Source: Komagataeibacter oboediens
GTDB taxonomy: Bacteria > Pseudomonadota > Alphaproteobacteria > Acetobacterales > Acetobacteraceae
DNA: 64,000 nucleotides
Reading direction: 5' to 3'
Assembly: GCF_003207815.1 (NCBI RefSeq)
Contig: NZ_NKTX01000005.1
Location: forward strand, 1-64,000
The position numbers and the translations under genes were made by a program. Under the pieces are notes generated by a model that saw only the letters and a program-made list of their open reading frames with translations, was not told the origin of the DNA and ran no database searches. Shown here one piece after another: positions 54,646-63,778 of this stretch. Every line of letters begins with the position of its first letter. The first letter of the stretch is position 1.

Positions 54646-55947
54646 GTGTCGGACCCCATCAGCCAGACTGACCTCAAGCAGTTTTTCCGCGCCCCACTGA
54701 CCCAAGCCGACCCCGATGTCGCCGCGATTATCGACGCGGAACTGGTGCGTCAGCGCGACGGGATTGAACTGATTGCCAGTGAGAACATGGTCTCCGCCGC
54801 CGTCATGGCAGCACAGGGCAGCGTTCTGACCAACAAGTACGCCGAAGGGTATCCCGGTCGCCGTTATTATGGCGGCTGCGTGGAAGTGGATAAGGTCGAG
54901 ACCCTTGCCATTGAACGCGTCAAGACGATGTTCGGCGCCGAATTCGCCAACGTGCAGCCCCATTCGGGCGCCAACGCCAACCAGGCCGCCTTCATGGCGA
55001 TGGTCAAGCCCGGCGATACCGTCATGGGCATGAGCCTGGCCGCCGGTGGCCACCTGACCCACGGCGCCGCCCCCAACTATTCCGGCAAGTGGTTCAATGC
55101 GGTCCAGTATGGCGTACGCAAGGAAGACGGCCTGCTGGATTACGAGGAAATGGAACGCCTGGCCCGCGCCGAGAAGCCGAAGCTGATCGTGGCCGGTGGT
55201 TCCGCCTATCCCCGTATCATCGATTTCGCCCGCTTCCGCGCCATCGCGGACGAGGTCGGGGCGTATCTGATGGTGGACATGGCCCATTTCGCGGGGCTGG
55301 TTGCAGCGGGCCTGTATCCGTCGCCCGTGCCGCATGCGCATGTCGTCACCTCCACCACGCACAAGACCCTGCGCGGGCCGCGTGGCGGGCTGATCCTGAC
55401 CAATGACGCGGATCTTGCGAAAAAGATCAATTCCGCCGTGTTCCCCGGCCTGCAGGGCGGTCCGCTCATGCATGTGATCGCGGCCAAGGCCGTGGCGTTT
55501 GGCGAGGCGCTGCGCCCCGATTTCAAGACCTATCAGGAAGCGGTTGCGAACAATGCCCGCGTGCTGGCGGAAACGCTGGTGCAGGCCGGGTTCGACATCG
55601 TGACCGGGGGCACGGACTGTCACCTGCTGCTGGTGGACCTGCGGCCCAAGGGGGTTACGGGACGGGCGGCGGAACGCGCGCTGGAACGCGCCGGCATTAC
55701 CGCCAACAAGAACGCCATTCCGTTCGACCCTGAAAAGCCGGCCGTCACCTCGGGCATCCGCCTGGGCAGCCCGGCCGCGACGGCGCGTGGCTTTGGTGCG
55801 GAAGAGTTCCGTGAAGTGGGCCGCATGATTGACGAGGTGCTGACCGCGCTGGCCAAGACCCCGGGCGAGGAAGGCTGCACCAAAACCGAGCAGGCCGTGC
55901 ACGAACGGGTCAAGGCGCTGTGCGCGCGCTTCCCCATCTACGCCTGA
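54646..55947 (+). CDS. glyA: Serine hydroxymethyltransferase
   Basis: 433-aa PLP enzyme interconverting serine and glycine and supplying one-carbon units. Lys240 in [14 protein letters not shown] forms the Schiff base. [35 protein letters not shown] and [18 protein letters not shown] are diagnostic. Start is a GTG at 54646 (SDPISQTDL) with GGAGA 10 nt upstream; a much longer open frame from 53965 runs through divergent permease DNA and is not coding. Divergent from the APC permease, convergent with the aspartoacylase-like gene. Confidence 0.97.
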   Translation: MSDPISQTDLKQFFRAPLTQADPDVAAIIDAELVRQRDGIELIASENMVSAAVMAAQGSVLTNKYAEGYPGRRYYGGCVEVDKVETLAIERVKTMFGAEFANVQPHSGANANQAAFMAMVKPGDTVMGMSLAAGGHLTHGAAPNYSGKWFNAVQYGVRKEDGLLDYEEMERLARAEKPKLIVAGGSAYPRIIDFARFRAIADEVGAYLMVDMAHFAGLVAAGLYPSPVPHAHVVTSTTHKTLRGPRGGLILTNDADLAKKINSAVFPGLQGGPLMHVIAAKAVAFGEALRPDFKTYQEAVANNARVLAETLVQAGFDIVTGGTDCHLLLVDLRPKGVTGRAAERALERAGITANKNAIPFDPEKPAVTSGIRLGSPAATARGFGAEEFREVGRMIDEVLTALAKTPGEEGCTKTEQAVHERVKALCARFPIYA

Positions 55948-55960
55948 ACATGATGATGGT

Positions 55961-55992
55961 CGCCCGTTCCGGTTACTGATCCGGGGCGGGCG
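55961..55992. terminator. Hairpin at the convergent glyA/aspartoacylase-like junction
   Basis: A 12-pair stem with two T-G wobbles (55961-55972 with 55981-55992) and an 8-nt loop that holds the stop codon of the minus-strand gene. No T tract. Could serve as a two-way terminator. Confidence 0.42.
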
Positions 55993-57007
55993 GCCCTGCA
56001 TCTGCACGGGCGAACCTTACGGCCGTATGGCCACGGGCGGGGCGCAGGTTGGGCATGACCAGCATGCACCGGTCATAGGGCGTGCGGATTTCATCACTGC
56101 CGTCATGCGCCACCACCGTGCCCGCGCTGTCCACGACATGCCCGCTGTGAAAAGGCATGACGAACCGGAACAGTCCCGTCCGGGCCGTCACCACATCGGT
56201 CACCACCATGTCGTATCGGGGAATCGTGCCCTCCGTTCCCGCCGAAATGCCGCAGCATGGCCCGATCAGGGACAGGACGGCATGCATGGCCCGCGTGACG
56301 GTGTCTTCCCGCCAGTGCTGGCCGGCTTCCAGCAGGCAGGCAGCGGCATTTCCCCCGCTGAAACGCGGGTGATCGATCAGCCTGCACCCGCTGCGGTGCC
56401 CACGATCGGCCACGCATACATCCACGCCACGAATACGCCGCGCCATGGCACGGCCCGTGGGCGACAGCCCCGACAGCACCAGCGGCTCACCCGGCCATAA
56501 CATGGAATGCAGGTCCAGCAGCCTGTCCGCCGTCACGATGACCGGCAGCAGCATGCGCGCCCGGTCGAGTTCATGCGATGTCTGGCGGCTGTCCAGCATG
56601 GCTGGCAGCCAGACGCGGTTCATGTCTTCATCCACGCAGCGCGCGCGCACCGGGTCGCACGGGTCGAATAACTGCATGGCCTCGGGGTTGGCGAATACCA
56701 GCGACAGCCGCCCCGCGCGCGGACGGATACGGCGTCGCAGCAGGCGGTCCAGCACGATGGCGCCCGCAAATTCATTTCCATGGATCAGGCTGACACAGAC
56801 GACATGCGGACCCGGCCTGCGTCCTTCGTAATGCATGACGCCCGGAATGCCGCAGTTTCCTGCAAGCCATGGTGACAGGTCGGGTGGGGTAATGCTGACC
56901 TTCCAGCGTGGCAGGCTGGACGGAGGGGGGGGCAGGCGCTCCAGAAAGGTGGTGGGCCGCGCCACGCGAACCGGCAGCCGGGGCGCGTTATCCCGCCCAT
57001 ATGTCAT
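55973..57007 (-). CDS. Succinylglutamate desuccinylase/aspartoacylase family protein
   Basis: 344-aa M14-like zinc hydrolase. Zinc ligands are His76 and Glu79 (LIHGNEF) and His167 (LLDLHSML), and DEDMNRVW (126-133) gives the substrate-carboxylate arginine, all as in AstE/aspartoacylase. The C-terminal beta domain (VVTDVVTARTGLFRFVMPFHSGHVVDSAGTVV, in parts) is the family's usual lid. No arginine succinyltransferase genes are near, so AstE function is unlikely; it may deacylate an N-acyl amino acid. About 60 variable N-terminal residues precede the domain. Confidence 0.84.
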   Translation of the reverse strand: MTYGRDNAPRLPVRVARPTTFLERLPPPPSSLPRWKVSITPPDLSPWLAGNCGIPGVMHYEGRRPGPHVVCVSLIHGNEFAGAIVLDRLLRRRIRPRAGRLSLVFANPEAMQLFDPCDPVRARCVDEDMNRVWLPAMLDSRQTSHELDRARMLLPVIVTADRLLDLHSMLWPGEPLVLSGLSPTGRAMARRIRGVDVCVADRGHRSGCRLIDHPRFSGGNAAACLLEAGQHWREDTVTRAMHAVLSLIGPCCGISAGTEGTIPRYDMVVTDVVTARTGLFRFVMPFHSGHVVDSAGTVVAHDGSDEIRTPYDRCMLVMPNLRPARGHTAVRFARADAGPPAPDQ

Positions 57008-57167
57008 GTCAGGGCGACCCGGTCGATGGCCGCGTCTGTCCCGTCATGCGCCGGAATATGGGACTGCATGGCATGGCTGTTCATCATGACAGGCAGTTTA
57101 TCTACCCTTTACCCTACGGCAAGACCGTGGGGGCGGGGGATGCATGACAAATGTATGACCGTGTCCG

Positions 57168-58301
57168 TTACTGCGGCAGGCTGGCAATGCGGATGCGCTG
57201 CCCCGTCAGGCGTTCTATGTCCTTCAGCGCCTGACGTTCCTCCGGTGCGCACAGGGCGACAGCAACCCCGCGCCGCCCGGCACGTGCGGTACGGCCGATG
57301 CGGTGGACATAGGCTTCAGGCTGGGCGGGAATGTCGTGGTTGATGACAAGGGCAATGTCATCAATGTCGATTCCCCGCGCCATGACATCGGTCGCCACCA
57401 GCACGCCCACGCGGCCCTGCCGGAAATCACGCAGCATCCGCTCGCGCCGCGCCTGTGAATGATCGCCATGAATCGCTACGGCGGGTGCAAGCGGGCTTAT
57501 GGCCCGTGCAAGGGTATCGGCTTCGCTCCGGGTGCGGACGAACACCATCACGCGCTGCATCCCGTACTGCCGCAGGCAGGCCAGTGTTGCCTCCGTCTTG
57601 TGGCGCATGGGAACGAAAATGGCGTATTGCGCGATGCGCGGCGCGGGGGCGTTTTCCACCTCCATGCTGATACGCACCGGACGGTGCAGCAGACGGGCGG
57701 CCAGTTCGGCCATGGCCGGGGGAATGGTGGCGGAAAACAGCAATGTCTGGTGTCGCGCGGGCAGGGCTGCGGCAAGGGCGAGCATTTCTTCCGCGAAACC
57801 GGGGTCCAGCATGCGGTCGGCTTCATCCAGCACGAACTGCCCGACGGTGGACAGGTCCAGTTCCCCCCCATGCACCAGGTCAGTCACCCGGCCCGGCGTG
57901 CCGACCACGATCGCGACCCCTTCGGTCAGCGTTCTGGCCTGCACCGCCCGTGCCGTGCCGCCGGTGGCCTGCAGGATGCGCAGGCCGCTGCCACGCACAA
58001 GGCCGCGCAGCACGCCCGCCGTCTGGCCCGCCAGTTCGCGCGTGGGCGACAGGATCAGGCAGCGTACGCAGGTATTGCCCGCATCATCAGGCTGCATGAG
58101 GGCGGACAGGATGGGGGCGACAAAGGCCACCGTCTTGCCGCTGCCGGTGCCTGCGCGTGCCTCCACATCCCGTCCGGCCATGACGGGGGGAATGACCTCG
58201 CGCTGGATCAGGGACGGCTGGTGCAGCCCCATGCGTGTCAGGGCGGCCACCACGCGGCCATCCAGCCCCATGCCGGAGAATGTCGGTTCTGTCTCGCTCA
58301 T
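57168..58301 (-). CDS. DEAD-box RNA helicase
   Basis: 377 aa with a full helicase core and almost no tail. Motifs: Q motif (GLHQPSLIQREVI), I AGTGSGKT (50-57), Ia PTRELA, Ib GTPGR, II DEAD (159-162), III SAT, IV VFVRTR, V ATDVMARGIDID and VI HRIGRTARAG. The missing C-terminal extension means RNA specificity cannot be read; RhlE-like is the best guess. The start at 58301 is arbitrary between GTG 58310 and ATG 58301. Divergent from the ELM1 homologue (81-nt gap). Confidence 0.9.
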   Translation of the reverse strand: MSETEPTFSGMGLDGRVVAALTRMGLHQPSLIQREVIPPVMAGRDVEARAGTGSGKTVAFVAPILSALMQPDDAGNTCVRCLILSPTRELAGQTAGVLRGLVRGSGLRILQATGGTARAVQARTLTEGVAIVVGTPGRVTDLVHGGELDLSTVGQFVLDEADRMLDPGFAEEMLALAAALPARHQTLLFSATIPPAMAELAARLLHRPVRISMEVENAPAPRIAQYAIFVPMRHKTEATLACLRQYGMQRVMVFVRTRSEADTLARAISPLAPAVAIHGDHSQARRERMLRDFRQGRVGVLVATDVMARGIDIDDIALVINHDIPAQPEAYVHRIGRTARAGRRGVAVALCAPEERQALKDIERLTGQRIRIASLPQ

Positions 58302-58382
58302 TCCTGCCACTTAGCGCGGCTGGGCGATGGACAAAAGGGGCAGGGCATTGACGCCCCGGTTCATGTCCCGCCACATGGGGGT

Positions 58383-59348
58383 ATGGCAGCTTCCTTACCT
58401 ACCGCCAGCGTCATCGCGGCGGACCTCGCCGGCATGCGGTCCCAGACCTTCGGGCTGGCGCGGCGCGCGGGACTGGACCCCCATCTGCATGCGCTGACCG
58501 TGCGTGGCATATGGCAGCATGTACCCGCCGCGTGGTGGCCTGCGCCCCTGCGTGCGGTCATGCCGCTTCATCTGGATGCCGATTATCGCGACCACCCGAT
58601 CATCAGCATCGGTGGTAGTGGCGGGGCGGTGGGGGCGGCGCTGCGCCGGCAGGGTGCGCGCGTGATACAGGTGCAGAACCCGCGTCTGTCGCCCGCCCGT
58701 TTCGATCTGGTCATTGCCAACCGGCATGACCGGATATCCGGTCCCAATGTCGTCCTGACGCGCACGGCGCTGCATGGCGTGACACCGGCGCTGCTGGATC
58801 AGGCGCGGCGGGAGTGGGCGCCATTTTTCGCCCGTCTGCCGCGCCCGCTGGTTGCCGTAATGGTTGGCGGGGGGAATGGCCGTTTCCGGCTGGGACGGGC
58901 CGAGGGGGCGAGCCTTGCCACGCAGTTGGCCGCCATGATGCGGCGTGACCGGGTGGGCATTGCGCTGACACCGTCGCGCCGGACGGATCCGGAGGTGTGC
59001 GGGGAACTGCAACGCGCCCTGGCCGTGCCGGATGCGTGGGTGTGGGACCAGACGGGGGCCAATCCGTATCTGGGTCTGCTGGCCTGCGCGGACGCCATTG
59101 TCGTGACGGTGGACAGCGTGTCCATGATTTCGGAAGCCGTGGCGACCTCGGCACCCGTCATGGTCGCCAGCCTGCCGGGGCGGTCGCGGCGGATCGGGCA
59201 TTTCCTGCAGGACCTGATGCAGGCGGGGCGCATCCGCCCCTTTGCCGGGCGGCTGGAAACATGGTCTGTGGCACCACTTGATGATACCGTCATGGCAGCG
59301 GAAGCGGTGCGGCATCATCTGGGGCTTGCGTCAGTGGAGCAACAATAA
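58383..59348 (+). CDS. Mitochondrial fission ELM1-like protein (bacterial, GT-B fold)
   Basis: 321 aa. The pattern DLAGMRSQTFGLARRAG, VIQVQNPRLSPARFDLVIANRHDRISGPNVV (in parts), TRTALHGVTPALLDQA, MVGGGNGRFRLG, and the C-terminal ADAIVVTVDSVSMISEA identifies the family. In plants ELM1 brings dynamin to mitochondria; the bacterial members look like glycosyltransferases of GT-B type and have no settled function. ATG at 58383 after GGGGG. It opens a plus-strand run with the unknown 629-aa gene 38 nt later, so the two may be functionally linked. Confidence 0.85.
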   Translation: MAASLPTASVIAADLAGMRSQTFGLARRAGLDPHLHALTVRGIWQHVPAAWWPAPLRAVMPLHLDADYRDHPIISIGGSGGAVGAALRRQGARVIQVQNPRLSPARFDLVIANRHDRISGPNVVLTRTALHGVTPALLDQARREWAPFFARLPRPLVAVMVGGGNGRFRLGRAEGASLATQLAAMMRRDRVGIALTPSRRTDPEVCGELQRALAVPDAWVWDQTGANPYLGLLACADAIVVTVDSVSMISEAVATSAPVMVASLPGRSRRIGHFLQDLMQAGRIRPFAGRLETWSVAPLDDTVMAAEAVRHHLGLASVEQQ

Positions 59349-59386
59349 TTCTCCCGCTTGCGCCAGAAGTGGAATAAAACAGGCAC

Positions 59387-61276
59387 ATGCTAGGCATTCG
59401 TACCTTTGACCCGCGTTCAGGCGGCAATATGGCCTACAAGGCCCTGACCCATCCTCTGGCAGCGGAAAAGCTGGCCCTTCTGGCCGACAGCCTGAAGGAT
59501 GCGGGGCCGGTTGCGATCTATGATCCGCATGACATGGTGGACACCGTCATGGCGCTGCTGCCCGTGCCGGTCACTGTGGCGGCGGTCCATACCCATGATT
59601 CGCTGAAGGTCGGGCAGATGCGCGCGGGCCAGCCCCTGCGGCCCGTAGTAGACATGGGGCAGGGTGTCGCACGGACCATATGGGCGCTGGATTTCAACCA
59701 TGCTGCTATGGAAAGCCGCCTGTCCGGCCTGCTGCCCGCAGGGGGCGTGCTGCATACGCTGGGGTCCGTGTGTCTGCCAGGGCACATGCTGTCGGTCGGG
59801 CATAACTATCTGGACCGGCTTAATTTTGCCACCAACCTTGCCTTTTTCCGGGATACGGCTGCGCTATCCACCCGCCTGGTCACCGCCAATTACTGGGCGC
59901 GGTATGGCGCGCGGGCCGTCCGGCTGTGGCTGCGGCTGTTCGATCAGGACGGGCAGGTGCTGCGGACATGGGATTATGACGTACCGGGCGATGGTCAGGC
60001 CATCATCATCGACAGTGCGGACATCCGCCGCAGGTTCAACCTGCCGGAGTTCACGGGCCAGCTGTTCATCCACGCGCAGGGCATAGCAGGCCACGACGTG
60101 GTCAAATACGCGCTGGAGACGCGCGGGAAGGGTACGAACGCCAGCCTGTCAGTCACGCATGATGCCAATGCCTGGCCCGCCAACCGTTACGCCAACCTGC
60201 CCGCCCCGGCGGAGGGGGAGGACGTGGTGCTATGGGTCCAGAACAGTCATGCCCTGCCCATTCCGTCAGGCAGCATGACGCTCAACCGCATGGGACAGGA
60301 CGTGCATATGCCCATCCTGCCCGAACTGGCCCCGTACCAGACCATGGCCGTGCACATGCGCGATATCCTGCCCGGGCTGTCATGGCCGGAACAGATCGAA
60401 TTCCGCGCCGGTGGTCACGTCGTGCGCTCGCGCTACGAAATCACGCAGCACAACCGCACGCGCATCGCCCATCTGAACGTGCAGCGCGCTGACCTGCAGC
60501 CCGATGCGGGGATCACCCGGCTGAACCCGCGTTTTTTCGGGCGTGGCTACCTCCTGCCGTTCCCGGTACCTGATCCGGCGCGCTACCGGACGCTGCTTCT
60601 GCCATCGCCCATGGCGGAAAGCCTGACCACCCTACCGGTAAGGGTGGACTGCTTCGACGTGGAAGGGGCGGCCGGACCGTCGCGCTTCATGGGCTGCCTG
60701 CCGCGTGACCATGGGACGGTGCTGGATGTCAGCGCGCTGGCAACCGGACCGGGACATGGAGAACTGCTGTATGACTTCCGTGACGGAGGGCAGGCGGATG
60801 GCTGGCTGCATGCCCTGATCCGGTATGAGGACAGGCAGACCGGCCACGCATCAGAAACCAGCTTCGGCTCGCACATCTTCAATACGATCATGACCTATCG
60901 TGGGGAGCCACAATCCTATGTCGGTGCGCCCCCAGGGCTGAGCACGCGGCTGTTCCTGACGGCGGCGGGAAGTGAACCGTTCAGTTTCTGCAGGCTGATC
61001 TATCCGGTTTCAGCTACGTGGCATGCGCGGTCGGATACGTCGCTGTACCTGCACGCGGCGGATGGCACGCAGATTGGTCATGAGAAAATAGCCATTCCCA
61101 TGTCCGGGTCGCGTGAAATCTGGCCCCACCGGATATTTGGCCTGTCCACGCTGGCGCGCGCGGGTGCGGGGGCCTATGTCATCATCCGGGATACGACCTG
61201 TCGCCTGTTCGGGTATCATGGCCGCATGGCGGAGGGAGAAGGGCGGTTTTCAGTCGATCATATGTTTGGTTTCTGA
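59387..61276 (+). CDS. Large protein of unknown function, 629 aa
   Basis: Open over 629 codons with the same base preference as the neighbours, no signal peptide and no long hydrophobic helix, so probably cytoplasmic. I recognise no family. Residues 1-60 look like a small alpha/beta domain (KALTHPLAAEKLALLADSL, VAIYDPHDMVDTVMALLP). The middle is rich in beta strands and aromatic residues (WARYGARAVRLWLRLFDQDG, GHVVRSRYEITQHNRTRI). The C-terminus (FCRLIYPVSATWHARSDTSLYLH, IIRDTTCRLFGYHGRM) also looks like a beta sandwich. Start could be 59387 or 59429. Follows the ELM1-like gene by 38 nt; may be tied to surface sugar work, but that is a guess. Confidence 0.72.
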   Translation: MLGIRTFDPRSGGNMAYKALTHPLAAEKLALLADSLKDAGPVAIYDPHDMVDTVMALLPVPVTVAAVHTHDSLKVGQMRAGQPLRPVVDMGQGVARTIWALDFNHAAMESRLSGLLPAGGVLHTLGSVCLPGHMLSVGHNYLDRLNFATNLAFFRDTAALSTRLVTANYWARYGARAVRLWLRLFDQDGQVLRTWDYDVPGDGQAIIIDSADIRRRFNLPEFTGQLFIHAQGIAGHDVVKYALETRGKGTNASLSVTHDANAWPANRYANLPAPAEGEDVVLWVQNSHALPIPSGSMTLNRMGQDVHMPILPELAPYQTMAVHMRDILPGLSWPEQIEFRAGGHVVRSRYEITQHNRTRIAHLNVQRADLQPDAGITRLNPRFFGRGYLLPFPVPDPARYRTLLLPSPMAESLTTLPVRVDCFDVEGAAGPSRFMGCLPRDHGTVLDVSALATGPGHGELLYDFRDGGQADGWLHALIRYEDRQTGHASETSFGSHIFNTIMTYRGEPQSYVGAPPGLSTRLFLTAAGSEPFSFCRLIYPVSATWHARSDTSLYLHAADGTQIGHEKIAIPMSGSREIWPHRIFGLSTLARAGAGAYVIIRDTTCRLFGYHGRMAEGEGRFSVDHMFGF

Positions 61277-61409
61277 CCCTGACATACGCACAGTCTGCCC
61301 CCATATGACGACAGACAACCCGGCATGGCCGTGATGTAACTTCCCCCGGCGGGAAACAGCACACCCATCCTGTCATGCCGAACCGAGCGGAAGGGAACCC
61401 GACTGGACC

Positions 61410-61793
61410 ATGATCGTACAGGATACCAATTTTTTCTGTGACATGCCTGCCGACATGAAATACCTGCGCGATCGTAACCCGCCGCAGAATTTCCTTGAAC
61501 AGAACATGATATTTGTCCTGCCGCAGCGGCTGCGCAAGTTCCGGAAGAACCTGTTCCACGTCCGGCGGACGGATGCGGACGCCACCGTCTATGCCCCTCT
61601 GTTCCAGGTGCGCTGCATAACCGAACATGACCCGGTGCCAGAGGGGTATGACGGGCCGTTTGACGTTTTTCCATTCTATACCAACCCCACCCGCAGGCGG
61701 CGGCGCACGCTGGATTATTATGTGCTGTTCCTGTTTCAGGACAAACTGTCCTATGTCAGGTGCCGCGACGCGCTGGACGAACTGCCGTCATAA
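61410..61793 (+). CDS. Hypothetical protein, 127 aa
   Basis: Frame with an acidic/aromatic N-terminus (MIVQDTNFFCDMPADMKYL), a basic middle (LPQRLRKFRKNLFHVRRTD), then YAPLFQVRCITEHDPVPEGYDGPFDVFPFY in parts, and RRRRRTLDYYVLFLFQDKLSYVRC. No family recognised. It shows clear third-position GC bias, which supports coding, but the ribosome site is weak. It lies 133 nt after the 629-aa gene on the same strand. An overlapping opposing frame (61182-61628) is judged a shadow. Confidence 0.55.
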   Translation: MIVQDTNFFCDMPADMKYLRDRNPPQNFLEQNMIFVLPQRLRKFRKNLFHVRRTDADATVYAPLFQVRCITEHDPVPEGYDGPFDVFPFYTNPTRRRRRTLDYYVLFLFQDKLSYVRCRDALDELPS

Positions 61794-62122
61794 GGGCCGG
61801 ATGGGTCTTGCGCCGACTGCCAACATTACTTTGATACCCTGCAGATTATGAAAAGTTTTTGGTGAAGCTCTTTTCATAAAGCGTCAGGGCAGGGCCGTTA
61901 TTTTGGGGGATGGAAAGTATGCCGGGATTTTCGCCATTTTCATCAGAAAGGAACGGGGAAACGCCGTTCTGGGCGGTTCGACCGGAATACGGTAATGGTG
62001 CCCATGAATAACAGCGAGTAACAGGATGCCGGCAGGTGTACATGACACATGACCGGACGCAGCCATAGGCAGCCCGATCCAGCTGATTAATCGCTATTCA
62101 TCAAATTAAGGGAAAGACCGGA
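61794..62122. other. Intergenic stretch with repeat copy B
   Basis: About 330 bases without a convincing gene. It contains the palindromic element copy B (61850-61894); the remainder is moderately AT-rich with only short frames. Confidence 0.6.
61850..61894. repeat. Palindromic intergenic element, copy B
   Basis: Degenerate copy of the element at 45241-45283 in the same orientation. Its inner palindrome has four mismatches, against none in copy A. Lies in the gap between the 127-aa gene and tRNA-Val. Confidence 0.75.
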
Positions 62123-62197
62123 TGGTGGGTGCGACAGGGATTGAACCTGTGACCCCCGCCGTGTGAAGGCGATGCTCTACCGCTGAGCTACGCACCC
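62123..62197 (-). tRNA. tRNA-Val (anticodon CAC)
   Basis: 75-nt cloverleaf with encoded CCA on the minus strand. Acceptor GGGTGCG pairs with CGCACCC, discriminator A, D arm GCTCAGCGGTAGAGC, anticodon loop TTCACAC giving CAC (reads GUG), T arm ACAGG-TTCAATC-CCTGT. It lies 69 nt downstream of comM on the same strand. Confidence 0.97.
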
Positions 62198-62266
62198 ATC
62201 CGCTTCGGTGGGGCCTTAATAATCCAGCCGCGCAGGGTGCGCAAGGGGAAAAAGACGCAGGGAATG

Positions 62267-63778
62267 CTATTTTCGACCCGGCCGGCGGATGCGATAGGCC
62301 AGGGCTTCGGCAATGTGGGGGCGTTCCACATCCTCGGCTGCCGCCAGGTCGGCAACCGTCCGGGCAACCCGCAGCAGGCGGGTAAAGCCACGGGCGGAAA
62401 GATGCATCTTTTCAGATGCCTGTACTGCAAAATCACGCGCCGTGGCCGTGATGCGGAAATCATCTATGGGGGCTTCGGCATTCCGGGCTTCACCCTGTCT
62501 GTCATGCTGGCGCGCGACAGCTTCCCGGACGCGTGCCGCCACGGTGGCGCTGGGTTCGCCGCCGGTGGTTTCGGCAATGCGGGTCAGGGGCATCGGTTCG
62601 ACATGGACGGCCATGTCCACACGGTCCAGCAACGGACCGGACAGGCGTGCCTGATAATCCTCGCCACAGCGTGGGGCCTTGCGACATTCCTGCGCCGCAT
62701 CGCCCAGATAGCCGCATTTGCACGGGTTCATGGCCGCGATCAGCTGGAAGCGGGCAGGGTAGGTGACATGGGCTGCGGCGCGGGCAATGGATATGGACCC
62801 CGTTTCCATGGGCTGGCGTAGGATTTCCAGTGCCGAGCGGGAGAATTCTGGCAATTCATCCAGAAACAGGACGCCACGATGCGCCAGGCTGACCTCACCG
62901 GGGCGGGCACGCGCGCCGCCACCGCTCAGGGCCGTGGGGCTGCTGGAATGGTGTGGATCGCGGAATGGCGGTCGGGACACCGGCTGCCCATCCTTCAGCA
63001 GGCCACCAATGCTGTGGATGCGGCTGATTTCCAGCATCTCGACGGGAGTAAGGTCGGGCATGATACCCGGCAGGCGCGCGGCCAGCATGGATTTTCCCGC
63101 GCCCGGTGGCCCGACCATAAGTAGCGAGTGACGACCGGCCGCGGCAATTTCCAGCGCGCGACGTGCGGTTTCCATGCCCCGGATATCAGCCAGATCGGGC
63201 AGGGCGGTCAGGCCGTCATCCATGCGGGCAGGCAGTTCAACGGGGTCAATGACCTGCTGCCCACGGAAATGGTTCAGCAGTTCGGGCAGGGAACGGACGG
63301 CAAGGATGTCCATGTCCTCGCTGGCCCAGCGGGCTTCCACGCCCTGACTGGCGGGACAGATCAGCCCAAGCGACAGTCCGGCCGCCGTCATGGCGGCAGG
63401 CAGCACGCCGCAGACCGGGTTTACGCCGCCATCCAGCGACAGTTCGCCCAGCGCGGCATAACGCTGCGCCATATCGCCCGACAGCAGGCCCATGACCACC
63501 AGCAGCGCCAGCGCGATGGGCAGGTCGAAATGCGATCCTTCCTTCATCAGGCTGGCGGGCACCAGATTGACCACGATCCGCTTGGCCGGCAGGGCCAGCC
63601 CCATGGCGGACAGCGCCGCGCGCACGCGTTCGCGGGATTCATTGACAGCCTTGTCCGGCAGGCCCACGACCAGAAAGGACGGCAGACCGATGGAAAGCTG
63701 GACTTCAACTTTGACAGGAACGGCTTCGATGCCGGAAAAGGCAAAGCCACAGATGGATGCAAGGGCCGTATCAGTCAT
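62267..63778 (-). CDS. comM: YifB family Mg chelatase-like AAA+ ATPase (ComM)
   Basis: 503 aa. An N-terminal Lon-protease-like fold (IEAVPVKVEVQLSIGLPSFLVVGLPDKAVNESRERVRAA, in parts) precedes an MCM/Mg-chelatase type AAA+ core with Walker A GPPGAGKS (about 224-231), Walker B VLFLDELPEF, and a cysteine group NPCKCGYLGD/CRKAPRCGEDY that may bind zinc. ComM helps branch migration during natural transformation in other bacteria; many non-competent bacteria keep it. The start at 63778 (MTDTALASICGFA) is the conserved one; it lacks a clear ribosome site. tRNA-Val follows downstream. Confidence 0.94.
   Translation of the reverse strand: MTDTALASICGFAFSGIEAVPVKVEVQLSIGLPSFLVVGLPDKAVNESRERVRAALSAMGLALPAKRIVVNLVPASLMKEGSHFDLPIALALLVVMGLLSGDMAQRYAALGELSLDGGVNPVCGVLPAAMTAAGLSLGLICPASQGVEARWASEDMDILAVRSLPELLNHFRGQQVIDPVELPARMDDGLTALPDLADIRGMETARRALEIAAAGRHSLLMVGPPGAGKSMLAARLPGIMPDLTPVEMLEISRIHSIGGLLKDGQPVSRPPFRDPHHSSSPTALSGGGARARPGEVSLAHRGVLFLDELPEFSRSALEILRQPMETGSISIARAAAHVTYPARFQLIAAMNPCKCGYLGDAAQECRKAPRCGEDYQARLSGPLLDRVDMAVHVEPMPLTRIAETTGGEPSATVAARVREAVARQHDRQGEARNAEAPIDDFRITATARDFAVQASEKMHLSARGFTRLLRVARTVADLAAAEDVERPHIAEALAYRIRRPGRK

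Noticed and set aside
57459-58382. Long N-terminal extension of the ELM1-like gene
   Set aside because: Runs antisense through the DEAD-box helicase; no conserved content; ATG at 58383 fits the family.
61182-61628. Minus-strand 148-codon frame near the end of the 629-aa gene
   Set aside because: Overlaps two plus-strand frames with better coding character and has no ribosome site or family.
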